DNA from: Pectobacterium peruviense | Lineage (GTDB): Bacteria > Pseudomonadota > Gammaproteobacteria > Enterobacterales > Enterobacteriaceae | Reading direction: 5' to 3' | DNA length: 64,000 nucleotides | NCBI RefSeq assembly: GCF_002847345.1 | Contig: NZ_LXFV01000001.1 | Location: forward strand, 62,001-126,000 | The notes under the pieces: generated by a model | The model's database searches: none | What the model saw: the letters and a program-made list of their open reading frames with translations, nothing else | What the model was told of the DNA's origin: nothing | Position numbers and translations under genes: made by a program | Part shown: piece after piece, positions 38,413 to 48,712 of the stretch | How the letters are laid out: the number at the start of each line of letters is the position of its first letter | Position numbering within the stretch: position 1 is the first letter of the stretch

Positions 38413-39867
38413 TTATTCTTTAGAAAGAGGCAGTGCGGAGGACGCGCCATCTCGAACTAAATCGCGCGGCAGACTGTTTTTTATCCGGCTGCTGATGCGT
38501 TTTGCCAAGCCAACGGGCGTGTTCTGGTAGGTTAAAATCAATTCATCCGCAGTAGGAAGCGGCTCTGGATAGCTGTCTTTGCCCTGAAACCACTCGCAGG
38601 CGATGCTATCGTTCAGTGCATAGGCATTGCTTGCGTTCGGGTCGGCCAACGCGACAATCGCTTCATGCTGCCAGCGGAAACCCTTGGGGAAGCGTTCTGC
38701 GAGTTTAATACCAATGCGTGAGAATTTAATATTACCGAAAGCAGAGGTCAGTGCCGCAGGGAAGAGCCAAATCTCACTATCGCGCTGCCACAGCTGAAGT
38801 AACTCCTCATCCCAGCGAATACCTTGTTTACGTGCAGCTTCTGTGAGTAACGCACGATCTTTGTGTGCGACCGGAGAGAACGGGAATTTACCGACTTTAT
38901 AACCAGGGCGTGGTAGCGGCGGCACGCTGGCCGTTTTACGCAAACGGGCAACAAAGAAGCCTTCACTGTCATAAATCTGTGGGAAGACGTGCAAGAAGCC
39001 TTCTTCCGTTGTGGCGAGTTCAGCGTCGGTGAAGAGATCGTCTAACGATTCAAATTCACATGCATCAGGGAACTGTGCCTGTAGCCAACGGCAGACCTGC
39101 TGGTTTTCCTGCCTATTCAGCGTACAGGTGGAGTAAATCATTACGCCACCCGGTTTCAGTGCATGGAACGCGCTCAGAATCAGATCGCGCTGCGTAGCGG
39201 CAATGTCAGTAATGCTCGCTTGCGACCAGTGGCTCATCGCCGCCGGATCCTTACGTACCACGCCTTCGCCCGAGCATGGGGCATCCAGCAAAATTGCATC
39301 AAAGCATTCCGGCAGTGCGGCACCGAAAACCCGCCCATCGAAGTGTGTAATCGCGGTATTGCTGACGCCGCAGCGGCTGATGTTGGCATGCAGCACTTTT
39401 ACCCGGCTGGCTGAATATTCGTTGGCGATGATTGCCCCTTCATTATTCAGTCGTGCCGCGATCTGCGTTGTTTTGGAACCCGGTGCGGCCGCGACGTCCA
39501 GAATCGTGCCCAGCGCAGTGTTACGATGGAACAGGGCGCTGACGGGTAGCATGGAGCTGGCTTCCTGAATGTAGAATAGCCCGCTCAGGTGCTCCAATGT
39601 ATTGCCTAGTCGCGTGTTTTCCTCTTCCACATTAAGCAACCAGAAACCTTCCTGGCACCAAGGAATCGGCTCAAGCTGCCAACCATAAGGCTGCACCAAC
39701 TGTAGAAAGTCATCGACGCTGATTTTTAACGTATTGACGCGGATGCTCCGGCGCAACGGGCGCTGGCAGGCGGCAATAAAATCCTCCATCGAAAGGGATG
39801 AAGGCATGATGTCCCGCATAGTGTCGAGAAATTCAGCAGGCAGGCTGGCTGGGGTAAATTTTGCCAC
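38413..39867 (-). CDS. rsmF: 16S rRNA m5C1407 methyltransferase RsmF
   Basis: RsmF methylates C1407 of 16S rRNA in the 30S subunit. The 484-residue protein has the RsmB/NOP2 layout: N-terminal RNA-binding part ([11 protein letters not shown]), a SAM motif [15 protein letters not shown], catalytic Cys pair in DAPCSGEGV and YSTCTLN, and a PUA-like C-terminal region. The start matches the family. It follows letB on the minus strand, with a hairpin between. Confidence 0.97.
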   Translation of the reverse strand: MAKFTPASLPAEFLDTMRDIMPSSLSMEDFIAACQRPLRRSIRVNTLKISVDDFLQLVQPYGWQLEPIPWCQEGFWLLNVEEENTRLGNTLEHLSGLFYIQEASSMLPVSALFHRNTALGTILDVAAAPGSKTTQIAARLNNEGAIIANEYSASRVKVLHANISRCGVSNTAITHFDGRVFGAALPECFDAILLDAPCSGEGVVRKDPAAMSHWSQASITDIAATQRDLILSAFHALKPGGVMIYSTCTLNRQENQQVCRWLQAQFPDACEFESLDDLFTDAELATTEEGFLHVFPQIYDSEGFFVARLRKTASVPPLPRPGYKVGKFPFSPVAHKDRALLTEAARKQGIRWDEELLQLWQRDSEIWLFPAALTSAFGNIKFSRIGIKLAERFPKGFRWQHEAIVALADPNASNAYALNDSIACEWFQGKDSYPEPLPTADELILTYQNTPVGLAKRISSRIKNSLPRDLVRDGASSALPLSKE

Positions 39868-39958
39868 GGCGTGGTTCCGTACAGGTTATTCAGTCAAACG
39901 AGAAGAAGAAGAAGCGGCGAAGTGTAGCACGGATCTTTTATCGATAGCGTGAAAACGA

Positions 39959-39980
39959 CAGGGCGGCAATCGCCGCCCTG
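39959..39980 (-). terminator. Terminator after letB
   Basis: CAGGGCGGC and GCCGCCCTG pair around AATC; on the minus strand the stem is followed by TCGTTTTC, in the 128-base gap before rsmF. Confidence 0.75.
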
Positions 39981-39994
39981 ATAGGTGATGAACG

Positions 39995-42637
39995 TTAATT
40001 CTCTGGAATATTGGGGATCGCCGTACCCCATTGCCGCCACTCTTTAGGCTCTTCGTTCCTTAGCAGGAAATGCTTTCCTTCCTGTGCTTTAGGGGCGAGT
40101 GGCGTGCTGGGTGGAGTGGCAAAAGCGATACCACCGCGAATAAACTGCTGGAAGGTTCCGCTTTTAATGACGCCGCCAACCAGCCCAAATTCCAGATTGT
40201 AGCCCGAAGCCTGCCAGAAGACGGAATTATCGCGTACCAGATGTTGATAGCGTTTGCTGATGCGTAGTGATACTGCGATGCGATCCGACAAATTGCCCAG
40301 CGACAGTCCGGTTACTGTACCCACCTCGATACCGCGGAACAGAACCGGAGTGCCAACCTGTAATGCTCCCGCTTCCGGCGCATCAACGCTGATATTCAGA
40401 CCGTCCTGATAGCGGGAATCAGAGATGGTAGCCTGTTGCAGTTCAAAGTTGCGGGTTACGCTGCCATTGCCCGGTTCGACGTTGATATAAGGCTGGAATA
40501 GCGTTTCGAGATGATTCACTCCCGCTGCGGAAATTTCTGGAGTGACGACGGAAAAACGTGTCCCAGAACGGGCGAAATTACGCACATATTCAGGATAGAG
40601 TACCGCCTGCACCAGCACTTCGTTGCGCTGTTCGGACAGCTTCAACGAATCCAACTGGCCGATATCGATGCCCAAATAGCGGATCGGCATACCCGGTGCG
40701 AGTTTGCTGGCATCGTAGGTACGCAGAATGATGCGGCTCCCTACGGCGCGCGCGGCGGTTTCGTTATTATACAGAACGCGCTTACCGCCTTTAATTTCCG
40801 GAGCACCTTCCAAATTATCAAAACTGATCGCACCTTTAAGCGCACGATTCAACGGCGAAGCCTGCACGGTCAGACCTGAGGTGTTCAACTGCACACGGGC
40901 ACCACCTTCTGCCCAGAATACGCTGTTTTCTGTCAACAGTTTGCGGTGTTCAGGGCGGATATACACCTCGACCTCAAAGGTATCCGCTTTGGGGCGCACC
41001 CGCATGATTTCGCCCACCTGGAATTTACGGTACAGCACGATGGATCCGTCCTGAATATCTGGCAAGCTATCGGTCACCAAGGTGAGGGTAGGCGAGGGGG
41101 TGGAACCACGAATGCCTTCCTCGGCTTTTTCGAGATCGCTGAACAGCGGGTAGCGTGCCTGAACGTCACCTTTGTTGCCCGGTAGAACCTGAATACCGCC
41201 GCTGATCCACTCTTGTGCGCTGGCACCCAACACTTGAATCCCATCCAGCCCCATCTTTACATTCAGGCGGCTGTTAACGATGAATTTGCTGTCGCGATGT
41301 AATAGCTGACGATATCGCGGCTCGATCACCAAAATGAAGCTGACGCCTTGCTCGTCCAACGTACGTTTCACCACCTGACCAATCTGCACGCCGTGCAGCA
41401 AAACGGGCTGGCCGCTATCAATGCCGTAACTTTGTGCCGCGGTAAGCTGAATGGAGAGCGCGCCGGGTTGGGTGAGCTGCTGTTGCCCGCTATCCAATAC
41501 CTCAAAGTGCTGGCGTGGCTCGCCTTCGCCGGGTAGTAAGGTTAGTGTTGGGCCGCTCAGAAGGCGTGACACATTCAGGTCGCTAAGTGAAAGTTGAGGT
41601 TTGCTGAGTTCGATACGCGTCCCTTCCCGCATCAGCGAAATTACGGAAGGATCGATGATCAACTCTCCGCTGACCTTACCGTCACCTGGATTTAACGTGA
41701 TTTTATTGAGTGTCCCGACTTCCAATCCTTGATACATCAGCGGCGTACGGCCTTCGGATAAGCTGTCGCCCGAAGGTAAATCTAGCGTGATTTTCACCCC
41801 GCGCTGGCTTTGTGCCAGATCGGGATAGAGGCGATAGGATTGCTCGGCACCGGCGTCTTCGCTCTCTTCCGGTGAATCGAATGCAACGGCACCGTTCACC
41901 AGCGCCGCCAGATTTTCCATCTCAATTTTTGCACCGCTGACGCTGATGTCGGCATTAAAACCAGACACATTCCAGAAGCGACTATTTTTCTTCACCAAAT
42001 GGGTGAAACGGCGTTCAACCAGCACGTCAATCATCACACCGCTGCGATCCTGAGAAACGGTATAGTCGTAGACTTTCCCCACCGGAATTTTACGGTAGTA
42101 AACCAGCGAGCCGGTATTCAGCGAACCCAGATCGTCCGCGTGGAGATGAATCAGTAATTCCCCAGTGTTAACGCGATATTTGGGCTGCGTATCCAACGCG
42201 GAGAAGTGTTCTTGCGCCTCGCCGGAACCAGGCATCATACCGATGTAGTTGCCGCCCACCAGCGCATCTAATCCTGAAACGCCGGCGAGAGAGGCTTTCG
42301 GTGTAACCAACCAGAACTGCGTACCGCTGCGCAACGCTTCCTTCATATCGCTTTTGATACTGGCTTCAACCTCTATCGTGCGTAGGTCGTCGCTTAGCTT
42401 GATATTTTGTACGGTGCCTACTTCTACCCCTTGGTAGCGCACGGGCGTACGTCCGGCGACAATACCGTCGGCGGAAACAAAATCAATGGTGACCGTCGCC
42501 CCGCGTTCCTGCTGATTGGTGTAAATCAGCCAGCCGGCAATCATCAGTGCAATGAGCGGCAGCAGCCAAAATGGCGACAGGCGACGCTTGTTTTTTACAG
42601 CAGCTTCGGTTGGTGTCCCGGACGTATTATCTTGCAT
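39995..42637 (-). CDS. letB: Intermembrane lipid-transport tunnel protein LetB (YebT)
   Basis: LetB spans the periplasm as a stack of MCE rings that moves lipids between inner and outer membranes. The 880-residue protein has one N-terminal membrane helix (about 22-40, FWLLPLIALMIAGWLIY) followed by seven MCE-type repeats, each marked by a GTPVRYQGVEVG-like turn (for example RTPVRYQGVEVG, GQPVLLHGVQIG, GMPIRYLGIDIG, GTPVLFRGIEVG). Full length for the family. It starts 2 bases after the letA stop. Confidence 0.96.
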   Translation of the reverse strand: MQDNTSGTPTEAAVKNKRRLSPFWLLPLIALMIAGWLIYTNQQERGATVTIDFVSADGIVAGRTPVRYQGVEVGTVQNIKLSDDLRTIEVEASIKSDMKEALRSGTQFWLVTPKASLAGVSGLDALVGGNYIGMMPGSGEAQEHFSALDTQPKYRVNTGELLIHLHADDLGSLNTGSLVYYRKIPVGKVYDYTVSQDRSGVMIDVLVERRFTHLVKKNSRFWNVSGFNADISVSGAKIEMENLAALVNGAVAFDSPEESEDAGAEQSYRLYPDLAQSQRGVKITLDLPSGDSLSEGRTPLMYQGLEVGTLNKITLNPGDGKVSGELIIDPSVISLMREGTRIELSKPQLSLSDLNVSRLLSGPTLTLLPGEGEPRQHFEVLDSGQQQLTQPGALSIQLTAAQSYGIDSGQPVLLHGVQIGQVVKRTLDEQGVSFILVIEPRYRQLLHRDSKFIVNSRLNVKMGLDGIQVLGASAQEWISGGIQVLPGNKGDVQARYPLFSDLEKAEEGIRGSTPSPTLTLVTDSLPDIQDGSIVLYRKFQVGEIMRVRPKADTFEVEVYIRPEHRKLLTENSVFWAEGGARVQLNTSGLTVQASPLNRALKGAISFDNLEGAPEIKGGKRVLYNNETAARAVGSRIILRTYDASKLAPGMPIRYLGIDIGQLDSLKLSEQRNEVLVQAVLYPEYVRNFARSGTRFSVVTPEISAAGVNHLETLFQPYINVEPGNGSVTRNFELQQATISDSRYQDGLNISVDAPEAGALQVGTPVLFRGIEVGTVTGLSLGNLSDRIAVSLRISKRYQHLVRDNSVFWQASGYNLEFGLVGGVIKSGTFQQFIRGGIAFATPPSTPLAPKAQEGKHFLLRNEEPKEWRQWGTAIPNIPEN

Positions 42638-42639
42638 TG

Positions 42640-43920
42640 TTATTCCACATCAGTGTTATCCCACATCAGCCGGCTATCCAGCCATTCGACTGCAAGGATA
42701 GTGAGAATCACCGCTGCGCCAAAATAAAAGGCAGCAGGCCCCATGGTAAAAGCGAGTAGTTGATCGCGGTTGACGAGCGACATCGTCAAAGCAATCACAA
42801 ATAAATCGAGCATAGACCAGCGACCGATCCAACGGATAACACGCAGCATTTTCATGCGCATCATTATGCTGATTTCTGAGCGGATATGAATACTTATCAG
42901 TAGCCCAAACAGCACAATAACTTTAGTAAACGGCACCAGAATACTGGCGATAAAGACCACCAGCGCGACCGGAACATTGCCTGATGCGAGTGAAAGGATG
43001 CCGGAAAAAATGGTGTCCTCCGTGCGTGCGCCGTTGACATAAATAATCGATATGGGCAACAGGTTAGCGGGGAACAGTAAAATTATAGAGGCAATGAGCG
43101 CTGCCCAAGATTTTTGCAGACTTTGCCGCTGACGCAAGCGGAGCGGAATGTGGCAACGTGGGCAGCGTCCCTGATTGTCAGGTGAGCTGGTGAAATGACA
43201 GGAAAGACAGATTCGGTAGCGTTCTGGTGAAATCAATGGCCTCAGCCGTGGGTAAAACCGCTGCCAAAGCTGGTCGGTATTTAAGTGAATCAGCGTCAAC
43301 AGGCTTAAGATCATCAATGCCAGAAAGGCGACCAGCCCGATACCCACCTGAACATCCGCGAATTCACGGACTTTGATCGCGGCGACGGCCATACCAACCA
43401 GATAGATATCCAACATCATCCATTCTCTTAGCCGTTGCAACATGAGCAGGATGGGGCGCAGGTTCATGCCGATTCGGGGAGCAAAAAACAGATATAGCAG
43501 CGAAAAAACTAATGTTAGCGGCGCGCCAACGGTACAAAAGGCAACCATACTTGCCGTGAGCGGGTGCCCCTGACGGGTGATTTGCCAAATGCCTTCGAAC
43601 AGGCTGGCATTGATGGTGACACCCAGCAAACGAATGCTGATCAACGGTTCGGTAAAGGCAAACGGCATGAGCACTAGCATGGCGACGGCCATTGCAGCAA
43701 GCCGGGAAATGGTCCAGTCTCTGCCTGAACTGACTGTGGCATCGCAGCGTGGGCAGCTTGCTGTCTGGTTTCGCTTCAGCTGTGGCAGCGCAAAAAAAGC
43801 ATCACATTCCGGGCAGCGATGGTAGCGATCTAGAGTAGACACGGTGCTTTTCGCACCACCGGTTAGCGGTGGTCGGGGAGAAGAAAACGGCGCAGGGCTG
43901 GCTATATTATGTATTTTCAT
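42640..43920 (-). CDS. letA: LetA (YebS), PqiA-family inner membrane partner of LetB
   Basis: The 426-residue membrane protein has two PqiA-type halves, each opened by a zinc-ribbon-like Cys cluster: CPECDAFF...CPRCD (residues 37-60) and CLSCHF...CPRCH (about 238-258). About eight hydrophobic segments follow. LetA works with the LetB tunnel in lipid transport. The 2-base spacing to letB shows a tight operon. It is divergent from msrC. Confidence 0.95.
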   Translation of the reverse strand: MKIHNIASPAPFSSPRPPLTGGAKSTVSTLDRYHRCPECDAFFALPQLKRNQTASCPRCDATVSSGRDWTISRLAAMAVAMLVLMPFAFTEPLISIRLLGVTINASLFEGIWQITRQGHPLTASMVAFCTVGAPLTLVFSLLYLFFAPRIGMNLRPILLMLQRLREWMMLDIYLVGMAVAAIKVREFADVQVGIGLVAFLALMILSLLTLIHLNTDQLWQRFYPRLRPLISPERYRICLSCHFTSSPDNQGRCPRCHIPLRLRQRQSLQKSWAALIASIILLFPANLLPISIIYVNGARTEDTIFSGILSLASGNVPVALVVFIASILVPFTKVIVLFGLLISIHIRSEISIMMRMKMLRVIRWIGRWSMLDLFVIALTMSLVNRDQLLAFTMGPAAFYFGAAVILTILAVEWLDSRLMWDNTDVE

Positions 43921-44199
43921 CTTTCCTGCGATCCGGTAGAAGGTGTCGAACCCCGTTATTCCCGATGGATAACGTATTCACTGCGACTCAGTGTAACTGA
44001 ATGATCAATTCATAAAAGGATATGATCTCTGACCGATGTTATTTTGCTGCTGGGAATAGCACTATATGCACGACAACGATACAGTAAAGCGAATGATTCT
44101 TCGCGCGAAGGCGTTAATCTTATGGCATTCTGTAATAGATGCTTATGCAGTCTGTGTGGGATCTTTCCGCACCGTTTTGAAAAGACAACGATATACTTT

Positions 44200-44227
44200 A
44201 TGAATAAACAAGTATGAATAAACAAGA
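44200..44227 (+). repeat. Tandem 14-bp duplication over the msrC start codon
   Basis: ATGAATAAACAAGT (44200-44213) is immediately repeated as ATGAATAAACAAGA (44214-44227). The second copy holds the msrC start. The first ATG opens a five-codon frame (MNKQV) whose TGA overlaps the msrC ATG as ATGA. Confidence 0.85.
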
Positions 44228-44720
44228 ATTTTATCAGGATCTCATCCGCGATATGTCATCGCTTATTGCGGATGAAAACCGTTTTATTACGATTTTATCA
44301 AACAGTAGTGCGCTGCTGTTTGAACGTTTGGATGGGGTTAACTGGGCAGGGTTTTACCTGTTGGATAACGACACGCTTTTCCTGGGACCGTTTCAGGGCA
44401 AGGTTGCCTGTGTACGTATTCCGGTTGGCAAAGGCGTATGCGGTGCGGCAATTGCTGAAAATCGCATTCAGCGCGTGGATGATGTTCATGCGTTCCCTGG
44501 TCATATTGCCTGTGATGCCGCGAGTAATGCTGAAATTGTGCTACCGCTTGTCGTTAACGGGCAGTTGATTGGCGTTCTGGATATTGACAGTACCCTTTAT
44601 CAGCGTTTTGACGCGGATGATGAAGAAGGGCTGAAGGCCGTGGTGAGCGTACTTTGTGCTCAACTGGAAGCGAGCGATGTGATGACATTCATCAATTCTC
44701 TCACGTTGAGACAAGGTTAA
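44214..44720 (+). CDS. msrC: Free methionine-(R)-sulfoxide reductase MsrC
   Basis: MsrC reduces free methionine-R-sulfoxide with thioredoxin, protecting against oxidation. The 168-residue protein is a single GAF domain with the three Cys used in catalysis (C66 in KVACVRIP, C76 in GKGVCGAA, C100 in GHIACDA). NWAGFYLL and LDIDST are family blocks. The ribosome site is weak, and the start lies in a 14-bp duplication that also makes a 5-codon leader frame overlapping the start. Confidence 0.95.
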   Translation: MNKQEFYQDLIRDMSSLIADENRFITILSNSSALLFERLDGVNWAGFYLLDNDTLFLGPFQGKVACVRIPVGKGVCGAAIAENRIQRVDDVHAFPGHIACDAASNAEIVLPLVVNGQLIGVLDIDSTLYQRFDADDEEGLKAVVSVLCAQLEASDVMTFINSLTLRQG

Positions 44721-44736
44721 CGTGGCAATTGCCGAT

Positions 44737-44756
44737 GGCGTCATTATAATGACGCC
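44737..44756. promoter_or_regulatory. Perfect 20-bp palindrome before proQ
   Basis: GGCGTCATTATAATGACGCC is fully self-complementary. It contains a TATAAT at 44745-44750 and lies 49 bases before the proQ start. It may end msrC transcripts as a hairpin, or be an operator over a proQ promoter. Confidence 0.45.
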
Positions 44757-44804
44757 TGTTCATGCCTGCGCCGGTTGGCAAACCCGTTGTAATCAGGAAA
44801 TTTC

Positions 44805-45569
44805 ATGGAAAATCAACCTAAGTTGAACAGTAGTAAAGAAGTCATTGCCTTTTTGGCAGAGCGGTTCCCGCTTTGTTTCACCACTGAAGGTGAAACTCGT
44901 CCGTTAAAGATCGGTATTTTTCAAGATCTTGTTGAACGTGTACCGGAGTCTGATAACGTCAGTAAGACGCAATTGCGCTCTGCGCTGCGCCTTTATACCT
45001 CAAGCTGGCGATATCTGTACGGTGTGAAATTGGGTGCCCAACGTGTGGATCTGGACGGTAACCCGTGCGGTGAGTTGGAACAGCAGCATGTCGATCATGC
45101 CCGCAAGCAATTGGAAGAAGCGAAAGCGCGAGTTCAGGCTCAGCGTGCTGAGCAACAGGCGAAAAAACGTGAAGCAGCCGGAGAAACGGCAGAAGCGGCA
45201 CGTACTCCTCGTCCTGCTCAGAAGCGTGCGCCGCGCCGCGATGGTTCAAACGATGCATCTCGAAACCATGCATCTCGAAACCATGCATCTCGAAGCAATA
45301 CATCGCGTAAACCTTCTTCCGGCCAATCGCAGTCCTCTTCTCAGCAACCAGCGAACGCTCAACCGCGTCAGGCGAAGCCTGTCAGCAATGAACGTCAGCG
45401 GGTTGCGGTTACGGATGTTTCCAAACTGCAAATCGGTCAGGAAATCAAAGTCAGAGCCGGCAAAGACGCCATGGATGCCACCGTGCTTGAAATTGCCAAA
45501 GGCGAAGTCAGAGTACAATTGGCTTCTGGACTGGCAATGATTGTACGCGCAGAACACTTGCAGTTCTGA
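44805..45569 (+). CDS. proQ: RNA chaperone ProQ
   Basis: ProQ binds structured sRNAs and mRNA 3' ends. The 254-residue protein has an N-terminal FinO-like domain (about 1-120: [28 protein letters not shown]), a long basic, low-complexity linker (about 120-195) and a C-terminal Tudor-like domain ([18 protein letters not shown] to AEHLQF). The linker contains a 15-bp tandem repeat (residues 150-169). prc starts 19 bases after the stop, as in E. coli. The sRNA SdsR elsewhere in this window is a ProQ client in Salmonella. Confidence 0.97.
   Translation: MENQPKLNSSKEVIAFLAERFPLCFTTEGETRPLKIGIFQDLVERVPESDNVSKTQLRSALRLYTSSWRYLYGVKLGAQRVDLDGNPCGELEQQHVDHARKQLEEAKARVQAQRAEQQAKKREAAGETAEAARTPRPAQKRAPRRDGSNDASRNHASRNHASRSNTSRKPSSGQSQSSSQQPANAQPRQAKPVSNERQRVAVTDVSKLQIGQEIKVRAGKDAMDATVLEIAKGEVRVQLASGLAMIVRAEHLQF
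45252..45311. repeat. 15-bp tandem repeat in the proQ linker
   Basis: Four in-frame units: GATGCATCTCGAAAC, CATGCATCTCGAAAC, CATGCATCTCGAAGC and a decayed AATACATCGCGTAAA. They code for [20 protein letters not shown]. The first three are almost identical in DNA, so the expansion is recent. Confidence 0.9.
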
Positions 45570-45588
45570 TACGGAGGCCAACCTGGGC

Positions 45589-47604
45589 ATGAACAACTTA
45601 ATCAGAATAACCGCCATTGCAGGCTTACTGCTGGCGGGCTCTAGTTTTGCAAATGAAAACATTACGCGTGTTGAGCAGATCCCTCAGCTACATCAGGAAC
45701 CTCAACATGCTACCGTTAGCGACAGGGTGGCCTCACGTTTCCTGCGTTCGCATTATCGTCAGTTTATGTTGGATGCGCAGTTCTCTGAGAAAATTTTTAA
45801 CCGCTACCTCAACATGCTGGACTACAGCCACAACGTGCTGTTGGCCTCTGATGTGGCGCAATTTTCCGGGCAAAAAGCCCAGTTGGGTGACGCGCTGAAA
45901 TCTGGTCAACTGGATATTCCGTACGCGTTGTACAATTTGGCGCAGAAACGTCGGTTTGAGCGTTTTCAATATGCACTGTCGCTGCTGGATAAGCCGGTAG
46001 ATTTGACGGGCAATGACACGTTTGAACTCGATCGCAGCAAAGCCCCTTGGCCGCAGAACGCGGGTGAACTTAACCGCCTGTGGGACGCCAAGGTAAAATA
46101 TGACTGGCTCAGCCTAAAGCTGACCGGTAAAGATGATAAAGACATCAAAGAGACGCTGACCAAGCGTTACCAGTTTGCGATTCGCCGTTTGGCGCAGAGC
46201 AACAGCGAAGATGTCTTCCAACTCGTCATGAACGCCTTTGCGCGTGAAATTGACCCGCATACCAGCTACCTGTCACCACGTAATACCGAGCAATTCAATA
46301 CCGAAATGAGCTTGTCGCTCGAAGGGATTGGTGCGGTGTTACAGATGGATGATGACTACACCATGATTAATTCCATGGTGCCAGGCGGTCCAGCAGCGAA
46401 GAGCAAAAACATTACTGTCGGTGACCGTGTGGTTGGCGTAAGCCAAAGCGGTAAGCCGATGGTGGATGTTATCGGCTGGCGTCTGGATGATGTGGTCGCG
46501 CTGATCAAAGGGCCGAAAGGCAGTAAGGTACGCTTGGAAATTTTGCCGGCAGGCAAAGGGACGAAAACCCGTATTGTCACGCTGACGCGCGAACGTATTC
46601 GTCTTGAAGACCGCGCGGTTAAAATGTCCGTCAAGACGGTCGGCAAAGATAAAGTCGGCGTGCTGGATATCCCCGGCTTCTATGTCGGCCTGACGGATGA
46701 CGTAAAAGTTCAGCTCCAGAAACTGGAAAAACAGAACGTCAGCAGCATCGTGATTGACCTGCGGACTAACGGCGGCGGTGCGCTGACGGAAGCTGTAGGG
46801 CTTTCCGGTCTGTTTATCCCAAGCGGCCCTGTGGTTCAAGTACGCGATAATAATGGCAAAGTGCGTGAAGACAGCGACACCGATGGCATTGTGTATTACA
46901 AAGGCCCGCTGGTGGTGCTGGTAGACCGCTTCAGTGCTTCCGCTTCTGAGATCTTCGCGGCGGCGATGCAGGATTATGGTCGTGCACTGATCGTGGGTGA
47001 ACCGACGTTTGGTAAAGGCACCGTACAGCAGTATCGCTCGCTGAATCGGATTTACGATCAGATGTTGCGCCCTGACTGGCCTGCGCTGGGTTCCGTGCAA
47101 TACACGATTCAGAAATTCTATCGTATTGACGGCGGCAGTACTCAGATGAAAGGCGTGACGCCTGACGTGATGATGCCAACGGGCACCGAGACGGTAGATA
47201 CCGGCGAGAAGTTTGAAGATAACGCGTTACCTTGGGACAGCATCAAAGCGGCCAACTACATCAAGAGCGGCGATCTGAAGGCGCTGATTAGCAAACTGAA
47301 TGAGCATCATCAGGAGCGTATCGCCAAAGATCCTGAGTTCCAGTTTGTTGCGCAGGATATTGCCCGCTACAACGGGATGAAGGATAAGCGCAACCTCGTG
47401 TCGCTCAATCTTGCTCAGCGTGAGAAAGAGAATGACGATGATGAAGCGATGCGTCTGAATCGGATTAACGACCGACTGGCGAGAGAAGGCAAGAAACCGC
47501 TCAAATCGCTGGAAGATCTGCCGAAAGATTATCAGGCTCCCGATCCTTATCTGGATGAAACGGTGAAAATCGCTAACGATTTGGCGCAAGACCAGAAAGA
47601 GTAA
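45589..47604 (+). CDS. prc: Tail-specific (carboxy-terminal) protease Prc
   Basis: Prc degrades periplasmic proteins with non-polar C-termini and trims penicillin-binding protein 3 (FtsI) and MepS with the adaptor NlpI. The 671-residue protein (start ATG 45589) has a signal peptide (MNNLIRITAIAGLLLAGSSFA), a PDZ domain (about 240-320, SLSLEGIGAVLQMDDDYTMI) and an S41 protease core. The catalytic Ser is in RFSASASE and the Lys in FGKGTVQ, near residues 451 and 476 by comparison with E. coli. Confidence 0.97.
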   Translation: MNNLIRITAIAGLLLAGSSFANENITRVEQIPQLHQEPQHATVSDRVASRFLRSHYRQFMLDAQFSEKIFNRYLNMLDYSHNVLLASDVAQFSGQKAQLGDALKSGQLDIPYALYNLAQKRRFERFQYALSLLDKPVDLTGNDTFELDRSKAPWPQNAGELNRLWDAKVKYDWLSLKLTGKDDKDIKETLTKRYQFAIRRLAQSNSEDVFQLVMNAFAREIDPHTSYLSPRNTEQFNTEMSLSLEGIGAVLQMDDDYTMINSMVPGGPAAKSKNITVGDRVVGVSQSGKPMVDVIGWRLDDVVALIKGPKGSKVRLEILPAGKGTKTRIVTLTRERIRLEDRAVKMSVKTVGKDKVGVLDIPGFYVGLTDDVKVQLQKLEKQNVSSIVIDLRTNGGGALTEAVGLSGLFIPSGPVVQVRDNNGKVREDSDTDGIVYYKGPLVVLVDRFSASASEIFAAAMQDYGRALIVGEPTFGKGTVQQYRSLNRIYDQMLRPDWPALGSVQYTIQKFYRIDGGSTQMKGVTPDVMMPTGTETVDTGEKFEDNALPWDSIKAANYIKSGDLKALISKLNEHHQERIAKDPEFQFVAQDIARYNGMKDKRNLVSLNLAQREKENDDDEAMRLNRINDRLAREGKKPLKSLEDLPKDYQAPDPYLDETVKIANDLAQDQKE

Positions 47605-47641
47605 TACGCCAACGTTGTTCTGATCATCTTTTGACCGTCCC

Positions 47642-47680
47642 AAGCGCCCTGTTGGTTTATCTGACAGGGCGCTTTGTTTT
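47642..47680 (+). terminator. Terminator after prc
   Basis: AAGCGCCCTGT and ACAGGGCGCTT pair around TGGTTTATCTG, followed by TGTTTT. It directly abuts the next intergenic repeat. Confidence 0.88.
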
Positions 47681-47806
47681 ATACCCAATAGATTTCGAGT
47701 CGCAGGAAGGCGGCAACCGCAGGAATCCCCAGGAACTTACTCCAGTAAGTGACTGGGGTGAGTAAGGGAAGCCAACACACCTGCAGCTTGAAAGATGACG
47801 GGTATA
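47680..47806. repeat. ~125-bp intergenic palindromic repeat, copy after prc
   Basis: It starts TATACCCAATAGATTTCGAG and ends AAGATGACGGGTATA. It is read in the orientation opposite to the copy at 24975 and has a central inverted CTTACTCCAGTAAG. It abuts the prc terminator. Confidence 0.85.
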
Positions 47807-47845
47807 GATATTGCAGGATGGTGGCGCTACTCCGCCAATAGTGGA

Positions 47846-48712
47846 TTAACGAATCTTGGTTGGTGAACAGCCAAAACGGTTTTTAAACCTTTCGGAAAAA
47901 CGAGCTGAGGATTTATACCCACAAGCCTCAGCCAGACGTTGCATACTCCATGACGTCGTCTGTACCAACATCATCGCGTGCTGCATCCGCGTCTCTAATA
48001 ACAGTACTTCAAAACGCGTCTGCTCGGCGGATAACCTTCGGCGTAGCGTGGCTTCGCTCATTGCCAGCAAACGGCCTGCAGACTGCGCGGTCCAGTGGCG
48101 ATCCGGCGCCTCACTGATGAGCGCACGTAGTTGGGTGGAAACGCCGGGCTGTGGCGGTACGCCAAAGTGATACCCTCGTTCTGACAGCACCAGCAGCATA
48201 TCCATCAGCCGAAGTTCGAGACGCGATTCATTGAGCTCGTTGCCTGTAATCCCTTCAACCAAATACTGCAATGTGTTGGTGAGATCGTTATCCAGCGTGA
48301 GGGTAGTGAAGGAATGAAGATGATGCGCAGATGCACATTCATCAGGATAGCGGAGATAAAAACGCGCCAGAAGCGAGGGGGAAAATGTCAGGAAGATTGA
48401 CCGAAAAACGGAGTCATGGCCACCGGGCGTTTTCGTCACATTGGCACTTGCATCAGGTGTAATCAGACAAAGCTGAGACGGTGTGTCGACAGTCGTTATT
48501 TTATTCTGTTCGATAAGGGTCAATTGGCCAGAAAGAACCAGCAGAAGCGTGGCCTCATAAAAATGAAAACGCGTTGTTTGCTGTGGTGTGCGCAGATGAG
48601 GCTGTGCTAATGCGCACAGACCATACCGCTGTAGCGGCTGGCCTGATGGCAAACGCCAGTCCGCCTCTTCAATGAGAGACGGAGAAGCAGGATGTAAAGC
48701 GGTCACACTCAT
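47846..48712 (-). CDS. AraC-family regulator coupled to a PEBP gene
   Basis: The 288-residue protein has an AraC-type N-terminal cupin-like sensor half (FHFYEATLLLVLSGQLTLI) and a C-terminal two-helix-turn-helix region (about 190-288: LLAMSEATLRRRLSAEQTRF, LAEACGYKSSARFSERFKNRFG). Its start overlaps the stop of the upstream PEBP gene by 4 bases (ATGA), so the two are translationally linked. It may control that gene or other targets. The effector is unknown. Confidence 0.9.
   Translation of the reverse strand: MSVTALHPASPSLIEEADWRLPSGQPLQRYGLCALAQPHLRTPQQTTRFHFYEATLLLVLSGQLTLIEQNKITTVDTPSQLCLITPDASANVTKTPGGHDSVFRSIFLTFSPSLLARFYLRYPDECASAHHLHSFTTLTLDNDLTNTLQYLVEGITGNELNESRLELRLMDMLLVLSERGYHFGVPPQPGVSTQLRALISEAPDRHWTAQSAGRLLAMSEATLRRRLSAEQTRFEVLLLETRMQHAMMLVQTTSWSMQRLAEACGYKSSARFSERFKNRFGCSPTKIR

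Noticed and set aside
46339..47100. Open frame of 253 codons on the minus strand opposite prc
   Set aside because: Antisense to the conserved protease core, no family pattern and no ribosome site.
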